A stretch of 12,788 nucleotides of DNA from an uncultured Oscillospiraceae bacterium (GTDB lineage Bacteria > Bacillota > Clostridia > Oscillospirales > Acutalibacteraceae), in assembly GCA_900552225.1 (NCBI GenBank), contig URYX01000031.1, positions 1-12,788 of the forward strand, given 5' to 3'. This document shows, piece by piece, positions 6,302 through 12,788 of the stretch (its first letter is position 1; the number at the start of each line of letters is the position of its first letter). The notes under the pieces were generated by a model that saw nothing but the letters and a program-made list of their open reading frames with translations, did not search any database and had not been told where the DNA came from. Both the position numbers and the translations under genes were made by a program.

Positions 6302-7087
6302 TTATGCGGCCTCCTTTTCCGGGGTGTACCGCCGCCGCAGAGAAGCGGTCAGCCGCCGCAGCAGCGCGGTCAATCCGACCGACAGCAGCACGGCGGTCGC
6401 CGTCCAGGCGAAAACGGCGGGGGTTTCCAGATACATCTTGGCGGCGTACAGATAATCCCCGATGGAATGTGCCGGCCGGCAGATGACCTCCGCCGCCACC
6501 GCGGATTTCCAGGCGAAGCCGACTCCCGTGGTCATGGCGGTCAGCAGATACGGCAGCACGGACGGGAACCGGATGTGGCGGAAAATCTGTCCGCGCGACA
6601 GGCGGTAGGCCCTTGCCATCTCCAGCAGGGCGGGGTCGGTCTGCCGGATCCCCTGTTCCACGGCATCCCAGACAAGGGGAACCACCATCAAAAAGGAGAT
6701 GAACAGCGGCAGGAGCCCCGACCTGATCCACACCAGCGCGAGAATAATGAAGGAGGCTACGGGGGCGGCGCGCACTACGTGAAGCAGCGGAGCCAGCAGC
6801 ACCCGCAGTATCCGGAAGCGGCTGGTCAGCATGGCGAGCAGACTGCCGCAGAGCAGGGCGGCGGCAAATCCGCCGAGCACCCGCAGCAGCGACAGCGCGG
6901 CCGCCGTCCAGAAGGAAACGGTGGTACACAGCCGCAGCCACTCGGCCGCCACCGTGCCCGGAGAGGGCAGCAGCAGCTCCTCACCGATGAGACGGCTCAG
7001 CCCCTCCCATACGGCAATCCAGAACACGGTCACGGCCGCCGCACGTGCGGCATGACGGAGCTTATCCCGCATAGTAGAAGGTATCAT
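6302..7087 (-). CDS. ABC importer permease (SsuC/TauC-like)
   Basis: This 261-residue integral membrane protein forms the channel of the importer. It shows about six hydrophobic segments, roughly 14-30, 62-87, 94-104, 108-140 (two), 178-200 and 225-243. Its EAA loop, which docks on the ATPase, is EMARAYRLSRG (156-166) ending in FPSVLP (174-179). The reading frame extends further upstream into the substrate-binding gene. The ATG at 7087 is chosen because GGAG lies nine bases before it. The ATG at 7072, five residues later, is an alternative without a well-spaced ribosome site. With the chosen start it overlaps the end of the substrate-binding gene by 26 bases, which suggests translational coupling. 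Confidence 0.88.
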   Translation of the reverse strand: MIPSTMRDKLRHAARAAAVTVFWIAVWEGLSRLIGEELLLPSPGTVAAEWLRLCTTVSFWTAAALSLLRVLGGFAAALLCGSLLAMLTSRFRILRVLLAPLLHVVRAAPVASFIILALVWIRSGLLPLFISFLMVVPLVWDAVEQGIRQTDPALLEMARAYRLSRGQIFRHIRFPSVLPYLLTAMTTGVGFAWKSAVAAEVICRPAHSIGDYLYAAKMYLETPAVFAWTATAVLLSVGLTALLRRLTASLRRRYTPEKEAA

Positions 7088-8105
7088 CGGGCATGGCTCC
7101 GCCGAGCGCGGCCGGGTTGCCGCCGAACAGCACCTCAAAATAGCCCTCGATGGCCGGACGCATGGCAGAGCCGGTGATGCAGGTCAGGCTGCAGCGCGGA
7201 ATGGCCTCCTTGGCGATGGCGGCGGAGGCAATCACCTTGTACTGCTCGCACAGAGCCGCCGTGCCCTCCAGATCGCTCTCCGCCTTGCTGACGGAGGCGG
7301 CATAATCGGCCAAAAAGGCATCGACGACGTCCTTGTGCTCCTCCAAAAAGGCGGTACGCACAACCAGGCAGCCCATCATGGGCGTGGCTCCGTCCGCAAT
7401 CCTTCCCCATGCGTCATCGATGGACAGGGCGCGGCGGAGCGAGGTGTTTTTGGTCATGACCGTGGTGGCCAGCGGCTCGGGTACCAGCGCCACCTGCGCC
7501 GTGCCCTTGACCAGCAGGGTGGCCATCTCCTCGTTCTGTGTCAGAAACTGCAGCGTGACGTCGCGGTCGGGATCGATGCCGTTCTGCTTCAGAATATGAC
7601 GGAGAATAAATTCGGGATTGGAGCCCTGGCCGGTGGAATAGATGGTCCTGCCCTTGAGATCGGCCACGCTCTGAATGCTGTTGCCGTTTTCGAGGATGGA
7701 CAGCACGCCGCGGGTGTTCAGCGCAATCATACGCACGGCACCGGACTTTTTCTGATAGAGGTTGGCAGCCAGGTTGGTGGGGATGGCGGCGATGTCCGCC
7801 GCCTCCGTGCTCAGCTTGCCGACGATTTCATCGGGTGCGGTGGCAAATTCGATCCGATAATCGTGCGGGGTGCTGCCGGACTCCGAGGCCTGCTTCAGCT
7901 GCACCAGCCCCACGCCGGTCGGACCGGCGATGCCGTAGATCCGCACGGTCTCCCGAGGGGTGGCCGTGGTGGTTGTGGGGGCTTCGGGGGAGGCGGAGCT
8001 TCCCGACGCTCCGGAGACGGGAGTTTCTCCCGCACAGGCGCTGAGTCCGACGGCAAGAGCCAGCACGCAGACGAGCGCAAGAAATGAGCATACTTTACGA
8101 CGCAT
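7062..8105 (-). CDS. Lipoprotein substrate-binding protein of the ABC importer (NMT1/SsuA-like)
   Basis: This 347-residue protein would sit outside the membrane, anchored by lipid, and hand its ligand to the permease. It has a lipoprotein signal: MRRK, a hydrophobic stretch (7-21) and the lipobox LSAC with Cys24, followed by a Ser/Thr/Pro-rich linker to about residue 52. The mature part has the two-lobe pattern of NMT1/THI5/SsuA-type proteins, with AADIAAIPTNLAANLY (102-117), a hinge-like VADLKGRTIYSTGQGSNPE (147-165) and ALVPEPLAT (206-214). The ATG at 8105 follows AAGGAG by eight bases; the longer open frame upstream has no signal peptide at its start. The ligand is unknown: sulfonates, nitrate, thiamine or riboflavin precursors and related small molecules are all handled by this superfamily. 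Confidence 0.88.
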   Translation of the reverse strand: MRRKVCSFLALVCVLALAVGLSACAGETPVSGASGSSASPEAPTTTTATPRETVRIYGIAGPTGVGLVQLKQASESGSTPHDYRIEFATAPDEIVGKLSTEAADIAAIPTNLAANLYQKKSGAVRMIALNTRGVLSILENGNSIQSVADLKGRTIYSTGQGSNPEFILRHILKQNGIDPDRDVTLQFLTQNEEMATLLVKGTAQVALVPEPLATTVMTKNTSLRRALSIDDAWGRIADGATPMMGCLVVRTAFLEEHKDVVDAFLADYAASVSKAESDLEGTAALCEQYKVIASAAIAKEAIPRCSLTCITGSAMRPAIEGYFEVLFGGNPAALGGAMPDDTFYYAG

Positions 8106-8121
8106 ACAAACAACTCCTTGT

Positions 8122-8145
8122 ACTATAAAATATGAATTATACTCA
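8122..8145 (-). promoter_or_regulatory. Possible promoter/operator of the substrate-binding gene
   Basis: In the 37-base gap after the regulator gene, a perfect TATAAT (8141-8136) and a further TATAGT (8127-8122) occur, but neither has a good -35 box. The TATAAT lies inside a partly palindromic TGAGT-ATA-ATTCA (8145-8133), a TGA...TCA arrangement like many Crp/Fnr operators. It may let the neighbouring regulator act here. The evidence is weak, since no second copy was found. Confidence 0.3.
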
Positions 8146-8784
8146 ACGGATATAAAGAACTCCGTTTTCGTCCGACAATAACCCGCGTTCCCGCAGACGG
8201 TCGCGCGCACGGTACAGGCTGCTGCGGCCCATGCCGAGCTGCTCGGCCAGCGTACTCCACGGCACGGTGCGGCCGATCCGGCCGTCCGGCCCGGCGTGCT
8301 CCCGCAGGTGGTGCAGCAGCCGGTTCTCGGCATCCCCTCCGGTGCAGCCGCGCAGCTGCTCGTTCAGAAAGCGGATGCGCCCGGTCAGAAAGCGGATGTA
8401 GTTTTGGGCAATACGGCTGTCGCGCGCGAACCAGTCGCACAGCTGCGCCTCCGGGAGAAACAACACATGGCTGCGCCGCGCCGCCCGGATCTCGGTGCTG
8501 TAGCTCTCGCCGCCGAACAGCGCCGCCGCTCCGAATACCTGTCCGGCCTGCAGCCGGTGCTGCCGCTCCCGCCCCTCGTTCAGGCGGCAGACGATCAGCT
8601 CGCCGTCCGTTACCAGTCCGAGGGCCCGGCGAAAGTGAGAGGAATCGTAGACCGTCTCTCCGCGGCAGAATTCCTCCGCGGCCGGGAGACTTGCCCGCAG
8701 CTGCTCCCGCACGGCGGGGGTCACACCTTCCCACAGAAAAAAGGTGTCCAAAGAATCGGCGGAGACAGAAATGGTGTTGTCCAC
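8143..8784 (-). CDS. Crp/Fnr-family transcriptional regulator
   Basis: This is a 213-residue regulator. Residues about 12-115 form a cyclic-nucleotide-binding-like beta barrel (GLVTDGELIVCRL at 56-68, LQAGQVFGAAALFGGES at 78-94). A dimer helix spans about 120-146, and a winged helix-turn-helix spans about 172-213, with VPWSTLAEQLGMGRSSLYRA (174-193). The N-terminal cysteine cluster that binds iron-sulfur in FNR is absent. The phosphate-binding Arg-Ser of true cAMP receptors is not obvious, so the ligand is unknown. The start is GTG at 8784 with AGAGGG about eight bases upstream; there is no nearby in-frame ATG. It lies 37 bases upstream of the substrate-binding gene on the same strand, so it probably controls that importer. 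Confidence 0.9.
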   Translation of the reverse strand: MDNTISVSADSLDTFFLWEGVTPAVREQLRASLPAAEEFCRGETVYDSSHFRRALGLVTDGELIVCRLNEGRERQHRLQAGQVFGAAALFGGESYSTEIRAARRSHVLFLPEAQLCDWFARDSRIAQNYIRFLTGRIRFLNEQLRGCTGGDAENRLLHHLREHAGPDGRIGRTVPWSTLAEQLGMGRSSLYRARDRLRERGLLSDENGVLYIR

Positions 8785-8829
8785 ACAGCAGCCCTCTTTT
8801 CAAAAAGTGTCTCATATGGAACAAAAACA

Positions 8830-8858
8830 AGCATAGCATATTTTCGGCGAAAGTGCAA
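8830..8858 (-). promoter_or_regulatory. Promoter of the regulator and importer operon
   Basis: On the minus strand, TTGCAC (8858-8853) and TATGCT (8835-8830) are 17 bases apart. The -10 box overlaps a second TATGCT at 8840-8835. Upstream lie A- and T-tracts (8860-8884) that could serve as an UP element. Confidence 0.65.
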
Positions 8859-8859
8859 G

Positions 8860-8876
8860 GCTTTTTTGAAAAAAGC
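8860..8876. repeat. Perfect A/T-rich inverted repeat
   Basis: GCTTTTTT (8860-8867) and AAAAAAGC (8869-8876) form a perfect palindrome around one base, immediately upstream of the regulator's -35 box. No gene ends here, so it is unlikely to be a terminator. It may be a binding site or simply A/T tracts behind the promoter. Confidence 0.5.
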
Positions 8877-8905
8877 AAAAAAGCGGGGATGCCCGGGTGG
8901 GAGGA

Positions 8906-8940
8906 CGGCGGCGGGAGGAGAGCCCGTGCTTCGGCCGCCG
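8906..8940. repeat. G+C-rich inverted repeat upstream of the plsX promoter
   Basis: CGGCGGC (8906-8912) can pair with GCCGCCG (8934-8940), with a smaller CGGG/CCCG pair nested inside (8912-8915, 8923-8926). It lies 14 bases before the plsX -35 box and has no T-run. In G+C-rich DNA this may be chance. Confidence 0.3.
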
Positions 8941-8954
8941 GGCCACGAAAACGT

Positions 8955-8983
8955 TTGACAAACAGCGGCAGCTATTATATAAT
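8955..8983 (+). promoter_or_regulatory. Full-consensus promoter of plsX-rnc-smc
   Basis: TTGACA (8955-8960) and TATAAT (8978-8983) are both perfect and exactly 17 bases apart. The surroundings of the -10 box are A+T rich. The start would be near 8990, giving a leader of about 44 bases. No FapR-like operator was recognised. Confidence 0.92.
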
Positions 8984-9033
8984 AAAATGAATTGTAGAAA
9001 AAACCGGAACGGAAGTTTTGGGAGGAACAGCGG

Positions 9034-10038
9034 ATGAATGTGATATTGGATGCCTTCGGCGGCGATTACGCTCCGCTGGAAGCGGTAAAGGGCGCCGTGG
9101 CGGCGCATGCGGCCTACGGATATACCGTAACGCTCTGCGGTCGGGAGGCGGAGCTGCGCGAGCTCTGCCGCCGGGGAGGGCTGTCCGAGGAGGGACTTCT
9201 GTTTGCGGATGCGCCGGATGTGATATCCATGGAGGATGAGCCGCGCAGCATCCTGAAGGCGCATAAGGACTGCTCGATGGCGGTCGGCCTGCGGATGCTG
9301 GCGGAAGGGCAGGGAGATGCCTTTGTGTCGGCCGGCAGCACGGGGGCACTGCTGATGGGCGCCACGTTTTTGGTCAAGCGCATTGCGGGGATCTCCCGCC
9401 CGGCGCTCGGGGCGGTGCTGCCGTCGGATACGCACCCGTTTATGCTGACGGATATGGGGGCCAATGCGGACTGCCGGCCCGAAATGCTGCTGCAGTTTGC
9501 CCAGATGGCACAGCTGTATATGACCTATGTGGTAAAAAACGGAGAGCCCGCGACGGTGGGACTGCTGAACATCGGAGCGGAGGACACCAAGGGCGGCGAG
9601 CTGCAGCATGCGGCGTTTGCGCTGCTGCGGGAGAGCGGGCTGCCGTTTGTCGGCAACGTGGAGGCACGCGACGTGCCCGCGGGAGCGGCGGATGTGATCG
9701 TGGCGGACGGCTTTTCCGGCAACGTGCTGCTCAAGGCCATGGAGGGTACGGTGCAGATGCTAATGAAGAACATCAAGCAGACCTTTCTGGCCACCCTCGG
9801 CACCAAGCTGGCCGGGCTGGTGATCAAGCCGCATCTGCGGCCGCTGAAGCAAAAGATGGATACCTCGGCCTACGGCGGAGCGGTGCTGCTCGGTGTGCGT
9901 AAGCCGGTTATTAAGGCGCACGGCAATTCCGACGCCCGTGCGATTCAGAATGCCATTCGTGTGGCAGCGGAGTGCGCCGTTCAGGATATCCCGGGGCGGA
10001 TTGCAATGCTGACGGCCGGCGCGGAGGAGGAAGCATGA
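9034..10038 (+). CDS. plsX: Phosphate acyltransferase PlsX
   Basis: PlsX turns acyl-ACP and phosphate into acyl-phosphate, the acyl donor for PlsY in the first step of phospholipid synthesis; it is a peripheral membrane enzyme. The protein has 334 residues, the normal length. Family motifs are DAFGGDYAP (6-14; many relatives have DAMGGD), SAGSTGALLMG (99-109), LNIGAEDTKGG (178-188), DGFSGNVLLK (225-234) and YGGAVLLG (280-287). The ATG at 9034 follows GGGAGG by eight bases. The gene overlaps rnc by four bases (ATGA). In many Firmicutes acpP, encoding acyl carrier protein, lies between plsX and rnc; it is absent here, and so are rpmF and fapR upstream. Confidence 0.97.
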   Translation: MNVILDAFGGDYAPLEAVKGAVAAHAAYGYTVTLCGREAELRELCRRGGLSEEGLLFADAPDVISMEDEPRSILKAHKDCSMAVGLRMLAEGQGDAFVSAGSTGALLMGATFLVKRIAGISRPALGAVLPSDTHPFMLTDMGANADCRPEMLLQFAQMAQLYMTYVVKNGEPATVGLLNIGAEDTKGGELQHAAFALLRESGLPFVGNVEARDVPAGAADVIVADGFSGNVLLKAMEGTVQMLMKNIKQTFLATLGTKLAGLVIKPHLRPLKQKMDTSAYGGAVLLGVRKPVIKAHGNSDARAIQNAIRVAAECAVQDIPGRIAMLTAGAEEEA

Positions 10039-10730
10039 GTGCAGAACTGACGGAGCTGATGGAAAAGCTCGGCTATACCTTTCACGATCCCTCGCTGCTG
10101 CAGACGGCGCTGACCCATTCGTCCTATGCCAACGAACGCCGCGACGGCACGCAGAGCAATGAGCGTCTGGAGTTCCTCGGGGACTCGGTGCTCGGTGTGA
10201 TTGCCTCGACCTATCTGTTTTCGCATGAGAGCGGTGATGAGGGAAGCCTCAGTAAGCTCCGGGCCTCGATTGTATGCGAAAAGGCGCTGAGCTCCTATTC
10301 CCGGTCGATCGGGGTGGGGAAATACCTGCTGCTCGGCAAGGGGGAAAAGGCAAGCGGCGGCGCGGGACGGGATTCCACGCTGGAGGATGCGTTTGAGGCC
10401 ATCGTGGCCGCTATTTTTCTGGACGGCGGCATGGGTGCGGCACGGCGGTTTGCCCTGCCGTTCCTGGAGCGTGAGCTACACAACCAGCGTCAGCGCAAAT
10501 TCAAGGATTATAAGACCCTGCTGCAGGAAATTGTGCAGCAGACGCCGGAGGAGCATGTCACCTATGTCCTGACCGGCGAGAGCGGCCCCGATCACGACAA
10601 GAAGTTTACGGCGGAGGTGCGGCTGCACAGCAACGTGATCGGCCGCGGCGCGGGTCACAGCAAGAAGGAGGCGGAGCAGCAGGCGGCGCGGGAGGCGCTG
10701 TCGCTGCTCGGTTATCCGGAGGGAAGATAA
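10035..10730 (+). CDS. rnc: Ribonuclease III
   Basis: RNase III cuts double-stranded RNA, including the long stems that release 16S and 23S rRNA, and matures other transcripts. The 231-residue protein has the endonuclease domain in the first 150 residues, with signature NERLEFLGDS (42-51). Metal-binding acids are Glu46 and Asp50 there, and Asp118 and Glu121 in LEDAFEAIVAAIFLDGG. A double-stranded-RNA-binding domain follows at about 157-226 (DYKTLLQE, then GHSKKEAEQQAAREAL). The ATG at 10035 overlaps the plsX stop as ATGA, with GGAGG upstream inside plsX. A longer in-frame extension to 9972 overlaps plsX far more and is less likely. The chosen start places MSAELTELMEKLGY where family members begin. 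Confidence 0.97.
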   Translation: MSAELTELMEKLGYTFHDPSLLQTALTHSSYANERRDGTQSNERLEFLGDSVLGVIASTYLFSHESGDEGSLSKLRASIVCEKALSSYSRSIGVGKYLLLGKGEKASGGAGRDSTLEDAFEAIVAAIFLDGGMGAARRFALPFLERELHNQRQRKFKDYKTLLQEIVQQTPEEHVTYVLTGESGPDHDKKFTAEVRLHSNVIGRGAGHSKKEAEQQAAREALSLLGYPEGR

Positions 10731-10747
10731 GGCGGGAGGAATCCGAT

Positions 10748-12788
10748 TTGATACTGAAGGCTCTGGAAATCCGCGGCTTCAAGTCGTTTCCGGACAAAAC
10801 GGTGCTGACCTTCGGCAAAGGGATCACGGCGGTGGTCGGGCCGAACGGAAGCGGAAAATCCAATATCAGCGATGCAATCCGCTGGGTGCTCGGTGAGCAG
10901 TCCAATAAGAATCTGCGTGGGGCCAAAATGGAGGACGTCATCTTCAACGGCACCTCCACCCGCAAGGCGCTCGGCTTTGCGGAGGTCTCCCTGACCATTG
11001 ACAACGCGTCACGCAAGCTGGCCTTTGATGCGGATGAGGTGCGTGTGACGCGGCGGTATTACCGTTCGGGGGACAGCGAATATCTGCTCAATAACGTTAC
11101 GGTGCGTCTGAAGGACGTACAGCTGCTGTTTATGGATACCGGTCTCGGACGGGACGGATATTCCATTATCGGACAGGGGCGGATTGCGGATATCGTGGCC
11201 TCACGGTCGGAGGATCGTCGCGAAATTTTCGAGGAGGCGGCCGGTATTGCCAAGTACCGTTACCGCAAGAATGAGGCGGAGCGGCGGCTGAAGGCGGCGG
11301 AGGACAACCTGCTCCGGCTGCGGGACATTCTGCAGGAGCTGGAGGAGCGGGTCGGCCCGCTGGAGCAGCAGGCCAAAAAGGCCAAGCAGTTTCTCGTCTA
11401 TGCCGAGGAGAAAAAGGGACTGGAGATCGGGCTGTGGCTGCATACGATTGACAAATCGCGCGATATTCTGCGTGATCTGAGCGCCAAGCTGGAGCTGGCC
11501 AAGACCCAGTATGAGCAGGCGGAGACCGCGATCGAGGATGTCGAGCACGAAATTGAGGAGCTGTCGCAGGCCTCAGCGCTGCTGTCGGTGCAGATGGATG
11601 AGCTGCGCCGGAGTGCCGCGCGGTTTGAGGAGGAGGCGCTGCGCCGCGAGAGCGAGATTGCCGTGCGGCAAAACGACATTTTGCACGGTAACGAGAATAT
11701 TGCCCGTATTCGCGGAGAGATGAGCCAAAGCGAGGAGGGGGAGCGTCGGCTGGAGACCGAGGAGGAGGAAAAGCGCGGCGCCATTGAGGAAAAGCAGCAG
11801 GAGATTGCCGTCATCGAGGCCGAGGAGCGGGAGCTTGCCGGGCAGTTTGAGGCCCTGTCCCGCCGCACGGACGAGACGGACGGCAGCATGGAGACACTGA
11901 ACCGCCGCGCCTCCGAGCTTGCACTGCGGCTGGCGGATGTACGGGTGCGCGGGAGCGCAGGCGAGACGGCACTCGGGGAGATTACCCGCCGTCTGGCGCA
12001 GCTGACGACCTCGACGGCCGCGCTGACGGTACAGCAGAGGACAGCGGAAAACGAGAGAGCGGACGGCGAGGCCGCGGTGGCCGCCTGCCGTGAAACGGTG
12101 GAGTCGCTGAAAAATACCGTATCCGGTTATCAGATGCGCTACGATGCCCGCGCCTCCAAGGTGGACGGTGCCCGCGAGACGGCGGATAAGCTCGGCCTGG
12201 ATGCGGAGGAAAAGCGCCGCCGCATCCGCATTTTGGAGGAGCTGGAGCGGAGCATGGAGGGCTTCTCCGGCGCGGTCAAGGCGGTGGTGAAGCAGGGAGA
12301 GCGCGGACTGCTGCGCGGTATCCGCGGGCCGGTGTCCCGCCTGCTGGAGACTCCCGCGCCGTATGCACTGGCCGTGGAGACGGCGCTCGGGGCCGCGGCG
12401 CAGAATATTGTCTGCGAGCGGCAGGAGGATGCCAAGCGCGGCATCGCCTACCTGAAATCCGAAAACGCCGGACGTGCCACCTTCTTGCCGCTGGATTTCA
12501 TCCGCGGCAGCCTGCTGTCCGAGCAGGGGGCGACGGCGGAGGCCGGCATAGTCGGCATCGCGTCGGAGCTGGTGTCCTATGATAAGGAATACGAAGCGGT
12601 TATGCGCAATCTGCTCGGCCGGACGCTGCTGGCGGAGGATCTGAATGCCGCGGCCGCCGTTGCCAAAAAATACGGGTACCGCTTCCGCGTGGTGACGCTG
12701 GACGGACAGGTCGTCAATGCGGGCGGCTCGCTGACCGGCGGCTCCCATGTCAGGGGGGCGGGGCTTCTGTCCCGCCGCTCGGAGATCG
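10748..12788 (+). CDS. smc: Chromosome segregation protein SMC, 3' end outside the window
   Basis: SMC is the ATPase of the condensin complex (with ScpA and ScpB) that compacts and separates chromosomes. The visible 680 residues are open to the window edge. Residues 1-160 form the N-terminal ATPase half: LEIRGFKSF (6-14), Walker A GPNGSGKS (31-38), and a Q-loop with Gln143 in IIGQGRIADIV. The stretch EDRREIFEEAAGIAKYRYRK leads into a Glu/Arg/Lys-rich coiled coil (about 165-500). The hinge begins near 518 and includes its glycine motif GGSLTGGS (659-666). The second coil and the C-terminal half with the signature and Walker B lie beyond the edge. The start is TTG at 10748 with GGGAGGA seven bases upstream. 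It is 17 bases after rnc and cotranscribed. Confidence 0.97.
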   Translation, partial: MILKALEIRGFKSFPDKTVLTFGKGITAVVGPNGSGKSNISDAIRWVLGEQSNKNLRGAKMEDVIFNGTSTRKALGFAEVSLTIDNASRKLAFDADEVRVTRRYYRSGDSEYLLNNVTVRLKDVQLLFMDTGLGRDGYSIIGQGRIADIVASRSEDRREIFEEAAGIAKYRYRKNEAERRLKAAEDNLLRLRDILQELEERVGPLEQQAKKAKQFLVYAEEKKGLEIGLWLHTIDKSRDILRDLSAKLELAKTQYEQAETAIEDVEHEIEELSQASALLSVQMDELRRSAARFEEEALRRESEIAVRQNDILHGNENIARIRGEMSQSEEGERRLETEEEEKRGAIEEKQQEIAVIEAEERELAGQFEALSRRTDETDGSMETLNRRASELALRLADVRVRGSAGETALGEITRRLAQLTTSTAALTVQQRTAENERADGEAAVAACRETVESLKNTVSGYQMRYDARASKVDGARETADKLGLDAEEKRRRIRILEELERSMEGFSGAVKAVVKQGERGLLRGIRGPVSRLLETPAPYALAVETALGAAAQNIVCERQEDAKRGIAYLKSENAGRATFLPLDFIRGSLLSEQGATAEAGIVGIASELVSYDKEYEAVMRNLLGRTLLAEDLNAAAAVAKKYGYRFRVVTLDGQVVNAGGSLTGGSHVRGAGLLSRRSEI

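Noticed and set aside
11573..12748. A 391-codon minus-strand frame opposite smc
   Set aside because: It is a shadow of the SMC coiled coil and hinge, with no ribosome site or recognisable motif.

Overview
The window is a G+C-rich stretch of a Gram-positive (Firmicutes) chromosome, most likely a clostridial lineage such as Oscillospirales; the lineage is inference. The evidence is gene content and order: HPr kinase, a ROK glucokinase, MurB and WhiA in a row, and PlsX, RNase III and SMC in a row. Shine-Dalgarno sites are strong (AGGAGG-like), several starts are GTG or TTG, and promoters are of the classic -35/-10 type. Most of the sequence is core housekeeping DNA. I see no phage, transposon, CRISPR array or toxin-antitoxin locus.

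Layout. Positions 1-82 hold a tRNA-Ser(GGA) on the minus strand, cut at its 3' end, with its own promoter (128-156) and phased A-tracts behind it. A GT4-type glycosyltransferase follows on the minus strand (369-1523), with a structured leader. It diverges from hprK (1796-2761) across a region with two back-to-back promoters that share a duplicated sequence module. On the plus strand, hprK, glcK, murB and whiA run close together to 5622 and end at a long hairpin (5644-5698). The same hairpin serves a convergent minus-strand operon: a Crp/Fnr-type regulator (8784-8143), a lipoprotein substrate-binding protein, a permease and an ATPase of the nitrate/sulfonate/taurine-type ABC importers. Divergent from the regulator, a promoter matching the -35/-10 consensus exactly drives plsX, rnc and smc; smc runs off the right edge.

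How the genes work together. HprK phosphorylates HPr on serine to signal carbon status, and GlcK makes glucose-6-phosphate, so these two join sugar entry to catabolite control. MurB makes the UDP-MurNAc precursor, and WhiA is a DNA-binding protein linked to growth and division. PlsX starts phospholipid synthesis, RNase III processes double-stranded RNA, and SMC compacts and segregates the chromosome. The four-gene regulator plus ABC importer is the only accessory-looking unit; its substrate cannot be told from sequence.

The most interesting signals are regulatory or of gene order: the repeated module between the divergent glycosyltransferase and hprK promoters, the folded leader of the glycosyltransferase, murB joined directly to whiA without rapZ or yvcK, plsX joined directly to rnc without acpP, and the uncharacterised Crp/Fnr-controlled importer. 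I did not find a convincing new biological system.
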